NCBI RefSeq assembly: GCF_024753135.1
Contig: NZ_JANUGP010000002.1
Coordinates: 496,001-560,000 of the forward strand
From: Streptomyces pyxinicus
Lineage (GTDB): Bacteria > Actinomycetota > Actinomycetes > Streptomycetales > Streptomycetaceae
Length of the DNA: 64,000 bases
Direction: 5' to 3'
Positions 18,675 through 26,350 of the stretch are shown piece after piece. The position numbers and the translations under genes are program-made. The number at the start of each line of letters is the position of its first letter. The stretch's first letter is position 1. A model generated the notes under the pieces. The model was not told where the DNA came from, did no database searches, and worked only from the letters and a program-made list of their open reading frames with translations.

Positions 18675-19418
18675 CTACCCCGCCAGCCGCACGTGCGAAC
18701 CCTTCACGCTGACGTCCACGCCGTCCTGCGCGGCCCGCACCTGGTCGATCTTGATCCCGCCGGGCAGCTGGTCGACGGCCTGCTGGAAGTCGGTGATCGA
18801 GCGCACCCGGTCCTCGGCGAGCGAGAGGCCGCCGATCGCGGGCAGCGAGTCGGCGCGCACCCGCACCCTGCCGTCCTCGACCGTCACCGAGCTGAGCACC
18901 GACAGCGACTTGTCCACGGGAATCCCGGCGAACGCGCCCTTGACCCGCACCGCCACCTTGATCTTGCCGTTCCCGCCGTCCGAGAGACCGACGACATGGG
19001 CCCGCACGCCCGGGACGATGTCGGTCGGCTCCGACTTCGCCGCCTTCAGCAGCTCGCCGTAGGAGATCGTGGCCGTGCCGGTCGCGGCGGCGGCGACGGC
19101 CGAGGAGTAGTCCCCGGAGAAGGTGACGTCCTTCATGTGGGCCTTGAGGTCGTCCACGCGGATCGTCTGGCCGGCCTTGCCGGTGGCGGCCTGGTAGTCC
19201 TTGATGCCCACCTCGACGTCGTCCAGCGAGCCGCCCGCCACCTGGGTCAGGAACGGGAAGCCCTTGATGTCCACGTCCGGGGTGGTGGCCAGGTTCTCCG
19301 ACGCCTTCACCTTGTCCGCGGCCTTCCCCTCCGCGACGTGCACGGCGACCCGGTCCACCACCACGAAGAGCGCGCCCAGGATCACGGCGATGATCAGAAG
19401 TATTCGCAGCGCGCGCAT
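18675..19418 (-). CDS. DUF2993 (LmeA-like) membrane-anchored protein
   Basis: 247-residue protein with an N-terminal signal anchor (RILLIIAVILGALFVVVDRVAVHVA) and an extracytoplasmic DUF2993 domain: ASENLATTPDVDIKGFPFLTQVAGGSLDDVEV is the family's opening motif. LmeA of mycobacteria binds phospholipids and affects lipomannan; DUF2993 proteins are proposed lipid-binding tubular proteins. No lipobox is present. Single gene, divergent from the DUF3099 gene. Function in Streptomyces unknown. Confidence 0.87.
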   Translation of the reverse strand: MRALRILLIIAVILGALFVVVDRVAVHVAEGKAADKVKASENLATTPDVDIKGFPFLTQVAGGSLDDVEVGIKDYQAATGKAGQTIRVDDLKAHMKDVTFSGDYSSAVAAAATGTATISYGELLKAAKSEPTDIVPGVRAHVVGLSDGGNGKIKVAVRVKGAFAGIPVDKSLSVLSSVTVEDGRVRVRADSLPAIGGLSLAEDRVRSITDFQQAVDQLPGGIKIDQVRAAQDGVDVSVKGSHVRLAG

Positions 19419-19566
19419 GTGGTGGTTCCCCCAGGTCGGTCAGGTCGTCAGGTCGGTGACGGCTTTCGGAATCCGGTACGGCTACGCCACGGTAACCCGC
19501 CTGGTGACGGCCGTACGGCGATTGTGGATCGGTTGTGACAGCCGGTACCCGACCTACCCTGGAGTC

Positions 19567-19830
19567 ATGTACGCACGGCGGCGGCACGTCTACTTCGCCA
19601 TGATGGCGGTCTGCGTCGGGCTCTTCGTCCTGGCGTGGGGAGTCGTACGGCTCTGGTCCGTCCCGGCGGCCGTCGGCATGTGCGTGGTGGCCATGGTCAT
19701 CCCGCCGGTCGCCGCGATGGTCGCGAACCGGCGGGGTCCCGACGACCGCTGGTGGGACGACCCCTCCGGCGACCCGAAGTCCGACGAGTGGTGGGACGAA
19801 CTGGACGGCAAGAAGCGTCCCCGCCCCTGA
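19567..19830 (+). CDS. DUF3099 membrane protein
   Basis: 87-residue protein with two transmembrane helices (residues about 8-27 and 31-50: FAMMAVCVGLFVLAWGVVRLW, AAVGMCVVAMVIPPVAAMVA) and an acidic tryptophan-rich tail (DDRWWDDPSG, DEWWDEL). This is the DUF3099 layout common in actinobacteria; function unknown. The ATG at 19567 gives the conserved MYARRRHVYF start. It ends 13 bases before the convergent DsrE-like gene. Confidence 0.85.
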   Translation: MYARRRHVYFAMMAVCVGLFVLAWGVVRLWSVPAAVGMCVVAMVIPPVAAMVANRRGPDDRWWDDPSGDPKSDEWWDELDGKKRPRP

Positions 19831-19843
19831 GGCCGCCTCGCCG

Positions 19844-20206
19844 TCAGTAGACGAGCGCCTGCGCGTCGTCGGCCAGCGCCTCCTGCACGAAGACCTGCGC
19901 GCCCGCGATCCGCACGCCCTCGATCACGTCCCGCTCCGTGATCTCCCGGCGCGCCGCGCACTGCGTGCACAGCGTCAGCCGGCCCGCCGCGAGCACCGAG
20001 TCGATCAGGTCCGGCAGCGGCGCCGCGTGCGGCAGCTCGAACTCGGCCGCCCGGCCCGGCAGCGCGAACCAGGACGACTCCCCGGTCAGCCACAGCGACA
20101 CCTCGACCCCGCTGGCCACGGCCACCGCCGCCACCGTGAACGCCTGCGAGCAGCGCTCGGGGGCGTCCGCCCCCGCCGTCACCTTGATCACCAGCTTCTT
20201 CGCCAT
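19844..20206 (-). CDS. DsrE-family protein
   Basis: 120-residue cytosolic protein of the DsrE/F-like fold: MAKKLVIKVTAGADAPERCSQAF, EVSLWLTGESSWF, LTLCTQCAARREITERD. The CTQCAARR pair of cysteines is in the position used for sulfur relay or redox in relatives. It may take part in sulfur trafficking like the sulfurtransferase 2 kb away, but they are not in one operon. Divergent from the XRE regulator. Confidence 0.85.
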   Translation of the reverse strand: MAKKLVIKVTAGADAPERCSQAFTVAAVAVASGVEVSLWLTGESSWFALPGRAAEFELPHAAPLPDLIDSVLAAGRLTLCTQCAARREITERDVIEGVRIAGAQVFVQEALADDAQALVY

Positions 20207-20330
20207 GCCCGGAAGCCTAGCGGCTTTCGTCAACCTCTGTACGGAATGCGACAGTTGCACTACTCTGCGTACTGATGGGCTGTTACGAGCATGGCCCATT
20301 CCGGGGGCGGGCGCGTGCGAAACGGCCGCT

Positions 20331-20370
20331 AGTTCCACAGCGGGCGCTCCAAATTCCACAAATTCCACAG
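20331..20370. promoter_or_regulatory. AAATTCCAC tandem element, copy 2
   Basis: Two perfect adjacent copies of AAATTCCAC (20351-20359, 20360-20368) are preceded by GTTCCACAG at 20332 and GGGCGCTCC. The reverse complement matches the element at 16161-16187 with few mismatches. It ends 15 bases before the GTG of the XRE/DUF5753 gene, the place for an autorepressor site. The AT content stands out locally. Confidence 0.55.
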
Positions 20371-20384
20371 TCCGGGAGGGTGCG

Positions 20385-21227
20385 GTGCCGCAGCGCAGGG
20401 CGATCACGGGTCGCAGTCAGGAACCGAGGGTCCGGTTCACCGAGGAGCTGCGGTTACTGCGCGCCGAGCGGGGCCTGTCCCTGCGGGCGCTGGCCGAGGT
20501 GGTGGGCTGGGACGCGTCCCTCCTCGGCAAACTGGAAAAGGGCCACACGCTGGGGGGACCGGAGGTGGTGCAGGCTCTCGACCACTTCTACAACACCTCC
20601 GACAAGCTGCTCACGCTGTGGGAGTTGGCCGTTGCCGACCCTACGCAGTTCAAGGAGCGGTATCGGCGGTACATGGTGCTGGAGGCTGAAGCGGTGAGTA
20701 TGTGGCAGCACTCGCCAAGCATCGTTCCTGGGCTGTTGCAGACCCCCCAGTACGCCATCGAGCTGCTGATGCAAGGTGGCCTGACGGGCGTTGAGCTGGA
20801 TAAGCAAGTGTCTGCTCGTATGGGTCGTCGTGAGGTGTTGCTGGCGGATGGCGGTCCACAGTTCCGCGTCATCCTTTCTGAAGCGGCGCTACGCAGCCCG
20901 CTTGGCGATCCAGAGCAGTGGCGGACGCAACTCTGCCATCTCCTCGCGATGGCGGAGCGTCCTAACATCACCGTCCAGGTACTGCTGCTGTCCGCTGGAC
21001 TGCATGGGCTGCCCAACACCGACACCATGTTTCTGCGAGGGCTTGGCGGCCAGACGGTCGCCTGGGTCGAGACCGGCTACTCGGGCGAGCTGGTCCAGGA
21101 AAATCAGGCCGTTGAACGTCTCCAACTCCGATACGATCGAGTACGCGATCTGGCCCTATTGCCGGATAGGTCGCGGGAGTTCATCGAACGGATGCTGGAG
21201 GAAGCGCCATGCGAGCCATCGACCTGA
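20385..21227 (+). CDS. XRE/DUF5753 regulator, WhiJ-like
   Basis: 280-residue regulator: N-terminal XRE helix-turn-helix (ELRLLRAERGLSLRALAEVVGWDASLLGKLEKG, residues about 20-55) and a C-terminal DUF5753 domain (SPSIVPGLLQTPQYAIELL, FRVILSEAALR, VLLLSAGLHGLPNTDTMFLRG). Proteins of this WhiJ type are paired with small DUF397 proteins and control development in Streptomyces. GTG 20385 has GGAGG 5 bases upstream. The 3' end overlaps the DUF397 start by 19 bases. The second half uses more A/T-ending codons (TTG, GTT, CAA) than neighbours, suggesting transfer or recent origin. Confidence 0.9.
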   Translation: MPQRRAITGRSQEPRVRFTEELRLLRAERGLSLRALAEVVGWDASLLGKLEKGHTLGGPEVVQALDHFYNTSDKLLTLWELAVADPTQFKERYRRYMVLEAEAVSMWQHSPSIVPGLLQTPQYAIELLMQGGLTGVELDKQVSARMGRREVLLADGGPQFRVILSEAALRSPLGDPEQWRTQLCHLLAMAERPNITVQVLLLSAGLHGLPNTDTMFLRGLGGQTVAWVETGYSGELVQENQAVERLQLRYDRVRDLALLPDRSREFIERMLEEAPCEPST

Positions 21228-21412
21228 GCACCATCACGTGGCGCAAGAGCTCTTACAGCAACCCGGACGGCGGCAACTGCCTCGAAGTCGCCGCCAACAT
21301 CTCCTCCCTCGTCCCTGTCCGGGACAGCAAGGACACCCGCCTCACCCCCCTCATCCTCACCGCCTCCGCATGGGCCGGCTTCGTGGACGGGGTCAAGACG
21401 GGCGCCCTCTAA
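21209..21412 (+). CDS. DUF397 protein 1
   Basis: 67-residue DUF397 protein: TWRKSSYSNPDGGNCLEVA at the N-terminus, LVPVRDSKDT in the middle and ASAWAGFVDGVKTGAL at the C-terminus, a full-length match to the family. DUF397 proteins act as small partners of WhiJ/XRE-DUF5753 regulators. The start lies inside the 3' end of the regulator gene, with GGAGG 8 bases upstream. Confidence 0.92.
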   Translation: MRAIDLSTITWRKSSYSNPDGGNCLEVAANISSLVPVRDSKDTRLTPLILTASAWAGFVDGVKTGAL

Positions 21413-21461
21413 CACCGGACTGATCGCGGGAGTTCATCGAACGGACGCTGGAGGAAAAGCC

Positions 21462-21743
21462 ATGCGAGCCATCGACCTGAACACCATCACGTGGCGCAAG
21501 AGCTCTCACAGCAACTCGACCGGCGGCAACTGCCTCGAAGTCTCCGACGACCTCCTCCGCGCCGCCGACTGGCACAAGAGCAGCTACAGCAACGCTTCCG
21601 GTGGCGCCTGCCTCGAAGTCGCCGCCAACGTCCCCTCCCTCGTCCCCGTCCGGGACAGCAAGGACACCCGCCTCACTCCCCTCCTCCTCACCGCCTCCGC
21701 GTGGGCCGGCTTCGTGGACGGGGTGAAGGCGGGCGCCCTCTGA
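21462..21743 (+). CDS. DUF397 protein 2 (with internal repeat)
   Basis: 93-residue duplicate of the preceding gene. It contains the N-terminal motif twice: WRKSSHSNSTGGNCLEV and WHKSSYSNASGGACLEV, then the same LVPVRDSKDT and FVDGVKAGAL tail. The internal repeat adds 26 residues, making a one-and-a-half DUF397 protein. It has its own GGAGG carried over by the duplication. Both copies look intact, so dosage or specificity may differ. Confidence 0.9.
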   Translation: MRAIDLNTITWRKSSHSNSTGGNCLEVSDDLLRAADWHKSSYSNASGGACLEVAANVPSLVPVRDSKDTRLTPLLLTASAWAGFVDGVKAGAL

Positions 21744-21758
21744 CAGGCGGGTGACCGG

Positions 21759-22145
21759 CTACTCGGCGTCCTTGATGTACTTCTCGTACTCGGCGGCGCT
21801 GAGCAGGGCGTCCAGCTGGGCCTTGTCCGAGACGGTGATCTCGATCATCCAGCCGTCGCCGTACGGGTCGGTGCTGACGGTCTCGGGGTCGTCGACGAGG
21901 TCACTGCTGGTCGCGGCGATCGTGCCGGAGACCGGCATGTAGACCTCGGACACCGACTTGACGGACTCGACGGTGCCGAACGGATCCCCCGCGTCGAGCC
22001 GGGTGCCGGCCTGTCGCAGCTCTACGAAGACCACGTCACCGAGCTGTTTCTGGGCGTAGTCGGTGATGCCGACACGCGCCTTGTCGCCGGTGACCAGGAC
22101 CCACTCGTGGTCCTTGCTGTACATGCGGTCGTCGGGGATGGTCAT
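21759..22145 (-). CDS. gcvH: glycine cleavage system H protein
   Basis: 128-residue lipoyl carrier shuttling the methylamine group between P and T proteins. Lipoylation site K63 in ESVKSVSEVYMPVSG; N-terminal YSKDHEWV and GDGWMIEI are conserved. Length is standard. It is alone: gcvT, gcvP and glyA are not in the window. It converges with the DUF397 genes. I saw no glycine riboswitch in the 180 bases upstream. ATG 22145 is preceded by GGAGGG. Confidence 0.95.
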   Translation of the reverse strand: MTIPDDRMYSKDHEWVLVTGDKARVGITDYAQKQLGDVVFVELRQAGTRLDAGDPFGTVESVKSVSEVYMPVSGTIAATSSDLVDDPETVSTDPYGDGWMIEITVSDKAQLDALLSAAEYEKYIKDAE

Positions 22146-22331
22146 GGTGCCCTCCGCTGGAAGGTCCGGAACGGTCGCCGAGAGCGTCCTACACCTTGGG
22201 GCCCGTTTCCGGGACCGTCCCCCGTCCGGGTGAGTCCCCGGTCCGGGCCACCTCGCCGGGAGGGACCGGCCCCGGCCGCGTAAGCTGGGGGCCGGCTCTG
22301 TCGTATGCCCACCCTCGCTCAAGGAGCACCC

Positions 22332-22430
22332 GTGGAGATCTTCTTCGAAACCCTGCTGGTCCTGGTCTGCGTCGGCGTGCTCGCCTTCGCCGGTCTGACC
22401 GTGAAGAAGCTGTACCAGGGCCAGCGCTGA
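22332..22430 (+). CDS. small membrane protein (32 aa)
   Basis: A 33-codon frame from GTG 22332, preceded by AAGGAG at optimal spacing, encodes one hydrophobic helix (LLVLVCVGVLAFAGLTV) with a basic KKLYQGQR tail. It lies 24 bases before the nitrobindin-like gene in the same direction. The good ribosome site and clean membrane pattern support it as real; its function is unknown. Confidence 0.65.
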   Translation: MEIFFETLLVLVCVGVLAFAGLTVKKLYQGQR

Positions 22431-22453
22431 TCCACACCTAGGAAAGCTTTCCC

Positions 22454-23029
22454 ATGATCGAGATCCCGTCCGACCTGCACAAGGACCTCGTCCCGCTCGC
22501 CTTTCTGCTCGGCAACTGGGCCGGTGCGGGCGTGCACGACTTCCCCGGCTCACAGAAGTGCAACTTCGGCCAGGAGGTCAGCTTCAGCCACGACGGCCGG
22601 GACTTCCTGGAGTACCACTCCCACTCCTGGGTGCTGGACAACGACGGCAACAAGGTCCGCCCGCTGGAGTCGGAGTCCGGCTTCTGGCGGATCGACGCCG
22701 GCCGCCGGGTCGAGGTCACGATGACCCGCGACGACGGCACGGTGGAGATCTGGTACGGCGAGATGGCAGACAAGAAGCCGCAGATCGACCTGGTCACGGA
22801 CGCGGTGGCGCGCACCGCCGCCGCGCAGCCCTACAGCGGCGGCAAGCGGCTGTACGGGTACGTGAAGAGCGACCTGATGTGGGTCGGCGAGAAGCAGACC
22901 CCCGAGGTCGAGCTGCGCCCCTACATGTCGGCCCACCTGAAGAAGGTCGTCACCGCCGAGGACGTCGAACGCTGGGCGAAGGCCCTCCCGGACGACATGC
23001 CCGACGACGGCATCGCCTTCTTCAAGTAG
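22454..23029 (+). CDS. FABP-like / nitrobindin family protein
   Basis: 191-residue ten-strand beta-barrel of the DUF1794/THAP4-like group (nitrobindins), which bind ferric heme and react with peroxynitrite or NO. The GxWxGxG signature is LLGNWAGAG (residues 18-26), with YHSHSWVL and ESGFWRI further in. The C-terminal residue set that would hold the heme histidine cannot be assigned confidently by eye. It is followed 16 bases later by the Fur-family gene, an arrangement I recall from S. coelicolor. Confidence 0.85.
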   Translation: MIEIPSDLHKDLVPLAFLLGNWAGAGVHDFPGSQKCNFGQEVSFSHDGRDFLEYHSHSWVLDNDGNKVRPLESESGFWRIDAGRRVEVTMTRDDGTVEIWYGEMADKKPQIDLVTDAVARTAAAQPYSGGKRLYGYVKSDLMWVGEKQTPEVELRPYMSAHLKKVVTAEDVERWAKALPDDMPDDGIAFFK

Positions 23030-23045
23030 TCCTACACTCGTCGGT

Positions 23046-23483
23046 GTGGTGAGCACCGACTGGAAGAGCGACCTCAGGCAGCGCGGCTACCGGCTGACGC
23101 CGCAGCGGCAGCTTGTCCTCGAAGCCGTGGACACCCTGGAGCACGCGACCCCCGACGACATCCTCGTGGAAGTGCGGAAGACGGCGTCGGGGGTCAACAT
23201 CTCCACCGTCTACCGGACGCTGGAGCTGCTGGAGGAGCTGGGCCTGGTCAGCCACGCCCATCTGGGGCACGGGGCGCCGACCTACCACCTGGCCGACCGG
23301 CACCACCATCTGCACCTGGTGTGCCGGGACTGCGAGAACGTCATCGAGGCCGACGTCGAGGTGGCCGCCGAGTTCACGGAGAAGCTGCGTAGGCAGTTCG
23401 GGTTCGACACCGACATGAAACACTTCGCGATCTTCGGCCGGTGCCGGGACTGCTCCCTGAAGGGCTCAACTACCACGTCGTAG
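23046..23483 (+). CDS. Fur-family metal regulator, probably Nur (nickel)
   Basis: 145-residue Fur protein: winged helix (GYRLTPQRQLVLEAV, VNISTVYRTLELLEELGLV) followed by the metal-binding dimerisation domain with DRHHHLHLVCRDC and a C-terminal CRDC. The Cys pairs fit a structural zinc site. Synteny with the S. coelicolor nitrobindin-nur-ygfZ order suggests Nur, the nickel-dependent repressor of sodF and nickel uptake; FurA, Zur and CatR are less likely from context. GTG 23046 is chosen as the first start; the alignable part begins at WKSDLRQRGYR. Confidence 0.88.
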   Translation: MVSTDWKSDLRQRGYRLTPQRQLVLEAVDTLEHATPDDILVEVRKTASGVNISTVYRTLELLEELGLVSHAHLGHGAPTYHLADRHHHLHLVCRDCENVIEADVEVAAEFTEKLRRQFGFDTDMKHFAIFGRCRDCSLKGSTTTS

Positions 23484-23492
23484 GCTTGGCGT

Positions 23493-24458
23493 ATGAAGAG
23501 CCCCCTGCTGTCCCTGCCCGGCGCCGTCCCCGCCGAAGGAGTGGACGAAGGCGTCGCCGCGCACTACGGAGACCTGTTCCGCGAGCAGCGCGCCCTCGCC
23601 GACGGCACCGGTTTCGTCGACCTCTCGCACCGCGGTGTCCTCACCGTCAGCGGCGCGGACCGGCTGAGCTGGCTGCACCTCCTGCTCACCCAGCACGTCA
23701 GCGACCTGCCGCCCGGCGAGGCCGCCGAGGCGCTGGTCCTCTCCGCGAACGGGCACATCGAGCACGCCCTGTACCTGGTGGACGACGGCAGCACCGTGTG
23801 GGCGCACGTCGAGCCCGGCACCCAGGAGGCGCTGATCGCCTACCTGGAGTCGATGAAGTTCTTCTACCGGGTCGAGGTCGCCGACCGCACCGATGACATC
23901 GCCGTCGTCCAGCTGCCCGCCGGTTCCATCGCCGAGGTGCCCGAGGGCGTCGTCGTACGCGAGACGCCGTACGGGCGGGACCTGTTCCTGCCGCGCGCGG
24001 ACCTGGAGGAGTTCGCGGCCGGGCACGGGCCCGCCGCCGGGCTGCTCGCGCACGAGGCGCTGCGGGTCGAGCAGCACCGGCCCCGGCTCGGCTTCGAGAC
24101 CGACCACCGGACCATCCCGCACGAGCTGGGCTGGATCGGCACGGCCGTGCACCTCCAGAAGGGCTGCTACCGGGGGCAGGAGACCGTCGCCCGGGTGCAG
24201 AACCTCGGCAAGCCGCCGCGCCGCCTGGTCTTCCTGCACCTGGACGGCAGCGAGGTCCACCTCCCGGCGCCGGGCACGGAGATCCGGCTCGCCGACGAGG
24301 GGCCCGACGGCCGCAAGATCGGCTTCGTGACGACGTCCGCCCGCCACCACGAGCTGGGCCCGGTGGCGCTCGCCCTGGTCAAGCGGAACGTACCGGTCGA
24401 CGCGCGACTGGTGGCCGGCGAGACGGCCGCCGCGCAGGAGACGGTCGTCGAGCCGTAG
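23493..24458 (+). CDS. folate-binding protein YgfZ-like (GcvT fold)
   Basis: 321-residue tetrahydrofolate-binding protein of the YgfZ/IBA57 family, involved in Fe-S cluster enzyme maturation. The signature K-G-C-Y-x-G-Q-E is present as KGCYRGQETVARVQN (residues about 225-239). GcvT-like motifs DLSHRGVLTVSGAD and LGWIGTAVHLQKG also fit. It starts 9 bases after the Fur gene, so the three genes from 22454 likely form an operon. Confidence 0.92.
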   Translation: MKSPLLSLPGAVPAEGVDEGVAAHYGDLFREQRALADGTGFVDLSHRGVLTVSGADRLSWLHLLLTQHVSDLPPGEAAEALVLSANGHIEHALYLVDDGSTVWAHVEPGTQEALIAYLESMKFFYRVEVADRTDDIAVVQLPAGSIAEVPEGVVVRETPYGRDLFLPRADLEEFAAGHGPAAGLLAHEALRVEQHRPRLGFETDHRTIPHELGWIGTAVHLQKGCYRGQETVARVQNLGKPPRRLVFLHLDGSEVHLPAPGTEIRLADEGPDGRKIGFVTTSARHHELGPVALALVKRNVPVDARLVAGETAAAQETVVEP

Positions 24459-24543
24459 GTGTGCCGCCCCGGGACGCGGTGACACGCGTGCCGGGCCGCC
24501 GTGCGCGATCCTGTCCGGCGTACGGCCCGCTCCGAGGAGCGGA

Positions 24544-25146
24544 TCAAGCGCTGAGCGCTTTCCCATCCGTCCCCGGTGCGGCGCGGAACGCCTCGATCAC
24601 GTAGGTGGCGAAGCGGCGGGAGGACGCGAGCCGGGTGGCCCGCGGCGCGTCCTGGAGGCCCCGGTGGGCCATGAGCATGAGGATCAGGTCGTCGACGACG
24701 AAGTCACGGCGGAGCCGGCCGGTCTCCTGGGCGCGGCGGGACAGCTCGGCGACCGCGCGCACCGTCCGCTCCCGGTCGGCGGCGAAGTCCATGGCCTCGG
24801 GGAACGCCGTCATGAAGGCGTCGGCGAACCCCCGGCTGTGCGCGTGGAGTTCGCAGACGCGCTCGACCAGGTCCCGGAACCCGTGCCAGGGGTCCGGGTC
24901 CGCGAGGGCGTCGCGGACGGCGGCGTGGCAGGCCCGCCGCTGCTCGGCGAAGGTCTCCCGGATCAGTTCCCGCTTGGTCGGGAAGTGCCGGTACAGCGTG
25001 GCGGGACCGACGCCCGCCTGCCGGGCGACCTCACGCATGGGCGCGTTCAGGCCCTCCTCACCGAACACCGCGCGGGCGGCGTCCAGGACGCGGGCGCGGT
25101 TGTCACGGGCGTCGGAGCGGGTGAGGTGAGGCAAACGGCCGGTCAC
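24544..25146 (-). CDS. TetR regulator, divergent from oxidoreductase
   Basis: 200-residue TetR protein. HTH: RARVLDAARAVFGEEGLNAPMREVARQAGVGPATLYRHFPTKREL (residues about 17-60). The ligand domain carries LILMLMAHRGLQDAP, seen in the TetR group with the SBD-like C-terminal domain that often controls a divergent oxidoreductase. A perfect 7-2-7 palindrome sits in the 78-base divergent promoter region and is the likely operator. AAGCGCTGAGCGCTT overlaps its stop and could terminate. Confidence 0.92.
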   Translation of the reverse strand: MTGRLPHLTRSDARDNRARVLDAARAVFGEEGLNAPMREVARQAGVGPATLYRHFPTKRELIRETFAEQRRACHAAVRDALADPDPWHGFRDLVERVCELHAHSRGFADAFMTAFPEAMDFAADRERTVRAVAELSRRAQETGRLRRDFVVDDLILMLMAHRGLQDAPRATRLASSRRFATYVIEAFRAAPGTDGKALSA

Positions 25147-25166
25147 GGCTTCTCACTTTAGCCAAG

Positions 25167-25182
25167 CGGACGGGTCCGTCCG
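25167..25182. promoter_or_regulatory. TetR operator candidate
   Basis: CGGACGG-GT-CCGTCCG, perfect seven-base arms, is centred in the divergent intergenic region of the TetR gene and the oxidoreductase gene. Size and symmetry suit a TetR dimer. Confidence 0.6.
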
Positions 25183-25224
25183 TTACGGTCCGATGACAGC
25201 ACCCGCCCGACCTGAGGAGCGCAG

Positions 25225-26187
25225 ATGAGAGCCGTCGTGATCAGGGAGTTCGGCAGCCCTGAAGGCCTGGAGGTCGTCGACTTGCCCGTACCCGTACCCG
25301 CCCCGGGGCAGGTACGGATCACCACGGAGGCGATCGGCGTGGGCGGTGTGGACGCGGTGATCCGCCGGGGAACGCTCGCCGCGTACGGCTTCCGGGCGGG
25401 CCATCTGCTGGGCAGCGAGGTGGCGGGGAGCGTCACGGCGGTGGGGGAGGGCGTGGACGCGTCGTGGACGGGGCGGCGGGTGTGGGCGTTCACCGGCCTG
25501 TCCGGGGGCTATGCCGAACAGGCCGTCGCCTCGGTCGCCGACATCCTTCCACTGCCTGACGGCCTGACCGGCGCGGACGCGGTGACGCTCGGCGGTTCCG
25601 GTGTGGTCGCCCACTTCGCCCTGGACCGCGCCCGCCTCGCGCCCGGCGAGGCGGTGCTCGTGCGGGGTGCGGCGGGCAGCATCGGGATCACGGCGGTCCA
25701 GCTCGCGGTCAGGGGCGGTGCGGGCGCGGTGGCGGTCACCACGTCGTCGCCGGAACGCGGCGCCCGCCTCCGTGAACTGGGCGCGACCCACGTCCTCGAC
25801 CGCTCCGGCGCGGGCGGCCCGGACACGCCGTCGGGCTTCGACGTGGTGCTCGACGTCGTCGCAGGACCTCAGCTCCCCCTCTTCCTGGACATGCTGAACC
25901 CCAACGGGCGGTACATGGCCCTCGGCGTGGTCGGCGGACCACCACCGGCGGACTTCGGCACGCGCCTGACCGCCGCCTTCCGCAAGTCCCTCTCCTTCAC
26001 CACCCTCAGCTCCGACACCGTCCCCGCCTCCGCCCAACAGACCGTACGCTCGTCCCAGTTCACCGACGCCGCACACGGGACCCTGCGCACGGTCGTCCAC
26101 GAGGTGCTGCCACTGGACCAGGCGGCGCGGGCCCACCGGGAGATGGACGCGGGGCGGGTGTTCGGGAGGGTTGTGCTGGTGCCCTGA
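25225..26187 (+). CDS. medium-chain NAD(P)H:quinone oxidoreductase
   Basis: 320-residue MDR-superfamily enzyme (zeta-crystallin/QOR type). GroES-like N-terminal domain, then a Rossmann domain with AVLVRGAAGSIGITAVQLAVRGG (residues about 145-168), a degenerate AxxGxxG nucleotide motif. The zinc ligands of alcohol dehydrogenases are absent. It reduces quinones or other electrophiles with NADPH by family inference. GAGGAG precedes the start. Repressed, presumably, by the divergent TetR. Confidence 0.9.
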   Translation: MRAVVIREFGSPEGLEVVDLPVPVPAPGQVRITTEAIGVGGVDAVIRRGTLAAYGFRAGHLLGSEVAGSVTAVGEGVDASWTGRRVWAFTGLSGGYAEQAVASVADILPLPDGLTGADAVTLGGSGVVAHFALDRARLAPGEAVLVRGAAGSIGITAVQLAVRGGAGAVAVTTSSPERGARLRELGATHVLDRSGAGGPDTPSGFDVVLDVVAGPQLPLFLDMLNPNGRYMALGVVGGPPPADFGTRLTAAFRKSLSFTTLSSDTVPASAQQTVRSSQFTDAAHGTLRTVVHEVLPLDQAARAHREMDAGRVFGRVVLVP

Positions 26188-26208
26188 GCCGGGTCGCGGG
26201 CCGCAATG

Positions 26209-26228
26209 GCAGACATCAACTTGTCTGC
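26209..26228. promoter_or_regulatory. inverted repeat GCAGACA-N6-TGTCTGC
   Basis: Perfect seven-base arms around TCAACT lie 22 bases after the oxidoreductase stop. It could be a weak terminator or an operator for what follows. The AT-rich loop and absence of a GC-rich stem favour a protein-binding site. Confidence 0.4.
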
Positions 26229-26278
26229 ACATCAGCCTCGTTGGAACGGCTCATTAACCCGAATGCTCCCAGACGCCT

Positions 26279-26346
26279 CGGGCGACTCGGCAGATGCTGG
26301 AAGAAGCGCCGTGCGAGCCGTCGACTTGAACGGCGTGACCGCCTAA
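26279..26346 (+). pseudogene. relic of a second XRE/DUF397 locus
   Basis: One frame reads RQMLEEAPCEPST then TGA, identical over its last 11 residues to the C-terminus of the XRE/DUF5753 protein 5 kb away. The overlapping frame from GTG 26311 reads VRAVDLNGVTA then TAA, the beginning of a DUF397 protein (MRAIDLN there). The rest of both genes is gone. This shows an older paralogous locus, or a third copy of the duplicated segment, decayed here. Confidence 0.75.
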
Positions 26347-26350
26347 CGGG

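Larger units (their letters stand above)
21171..21743 (+). repeat. tandem duplication of XRE 3' end plus DUF397 gene
   Basis: Bases from 21171 (TCGCGGGAGTTCATCGAACG, the end of the XRE gene, then a whole DUF397 gene) recur from 21424 with few changes, 253 bases apart. The intergenic sequence before the second DUF397 gene is therefore a non-coding copy of the XRE C-terminal codons. High identity implies a recent event. Confidence 0.88.

Noticed and set aside
20385..21743. Toxin-antitoxin system
   Set aside because: XRE/DUF5753 plus DUF397 is the WhiJ-type developmental module; no toxin fold is seen.
22146..22331. Glycine riboswitch upstream of gcvH
   Set aside because: No paired aptamer core or conserved loops could be recognised in the GC-rich stretch.
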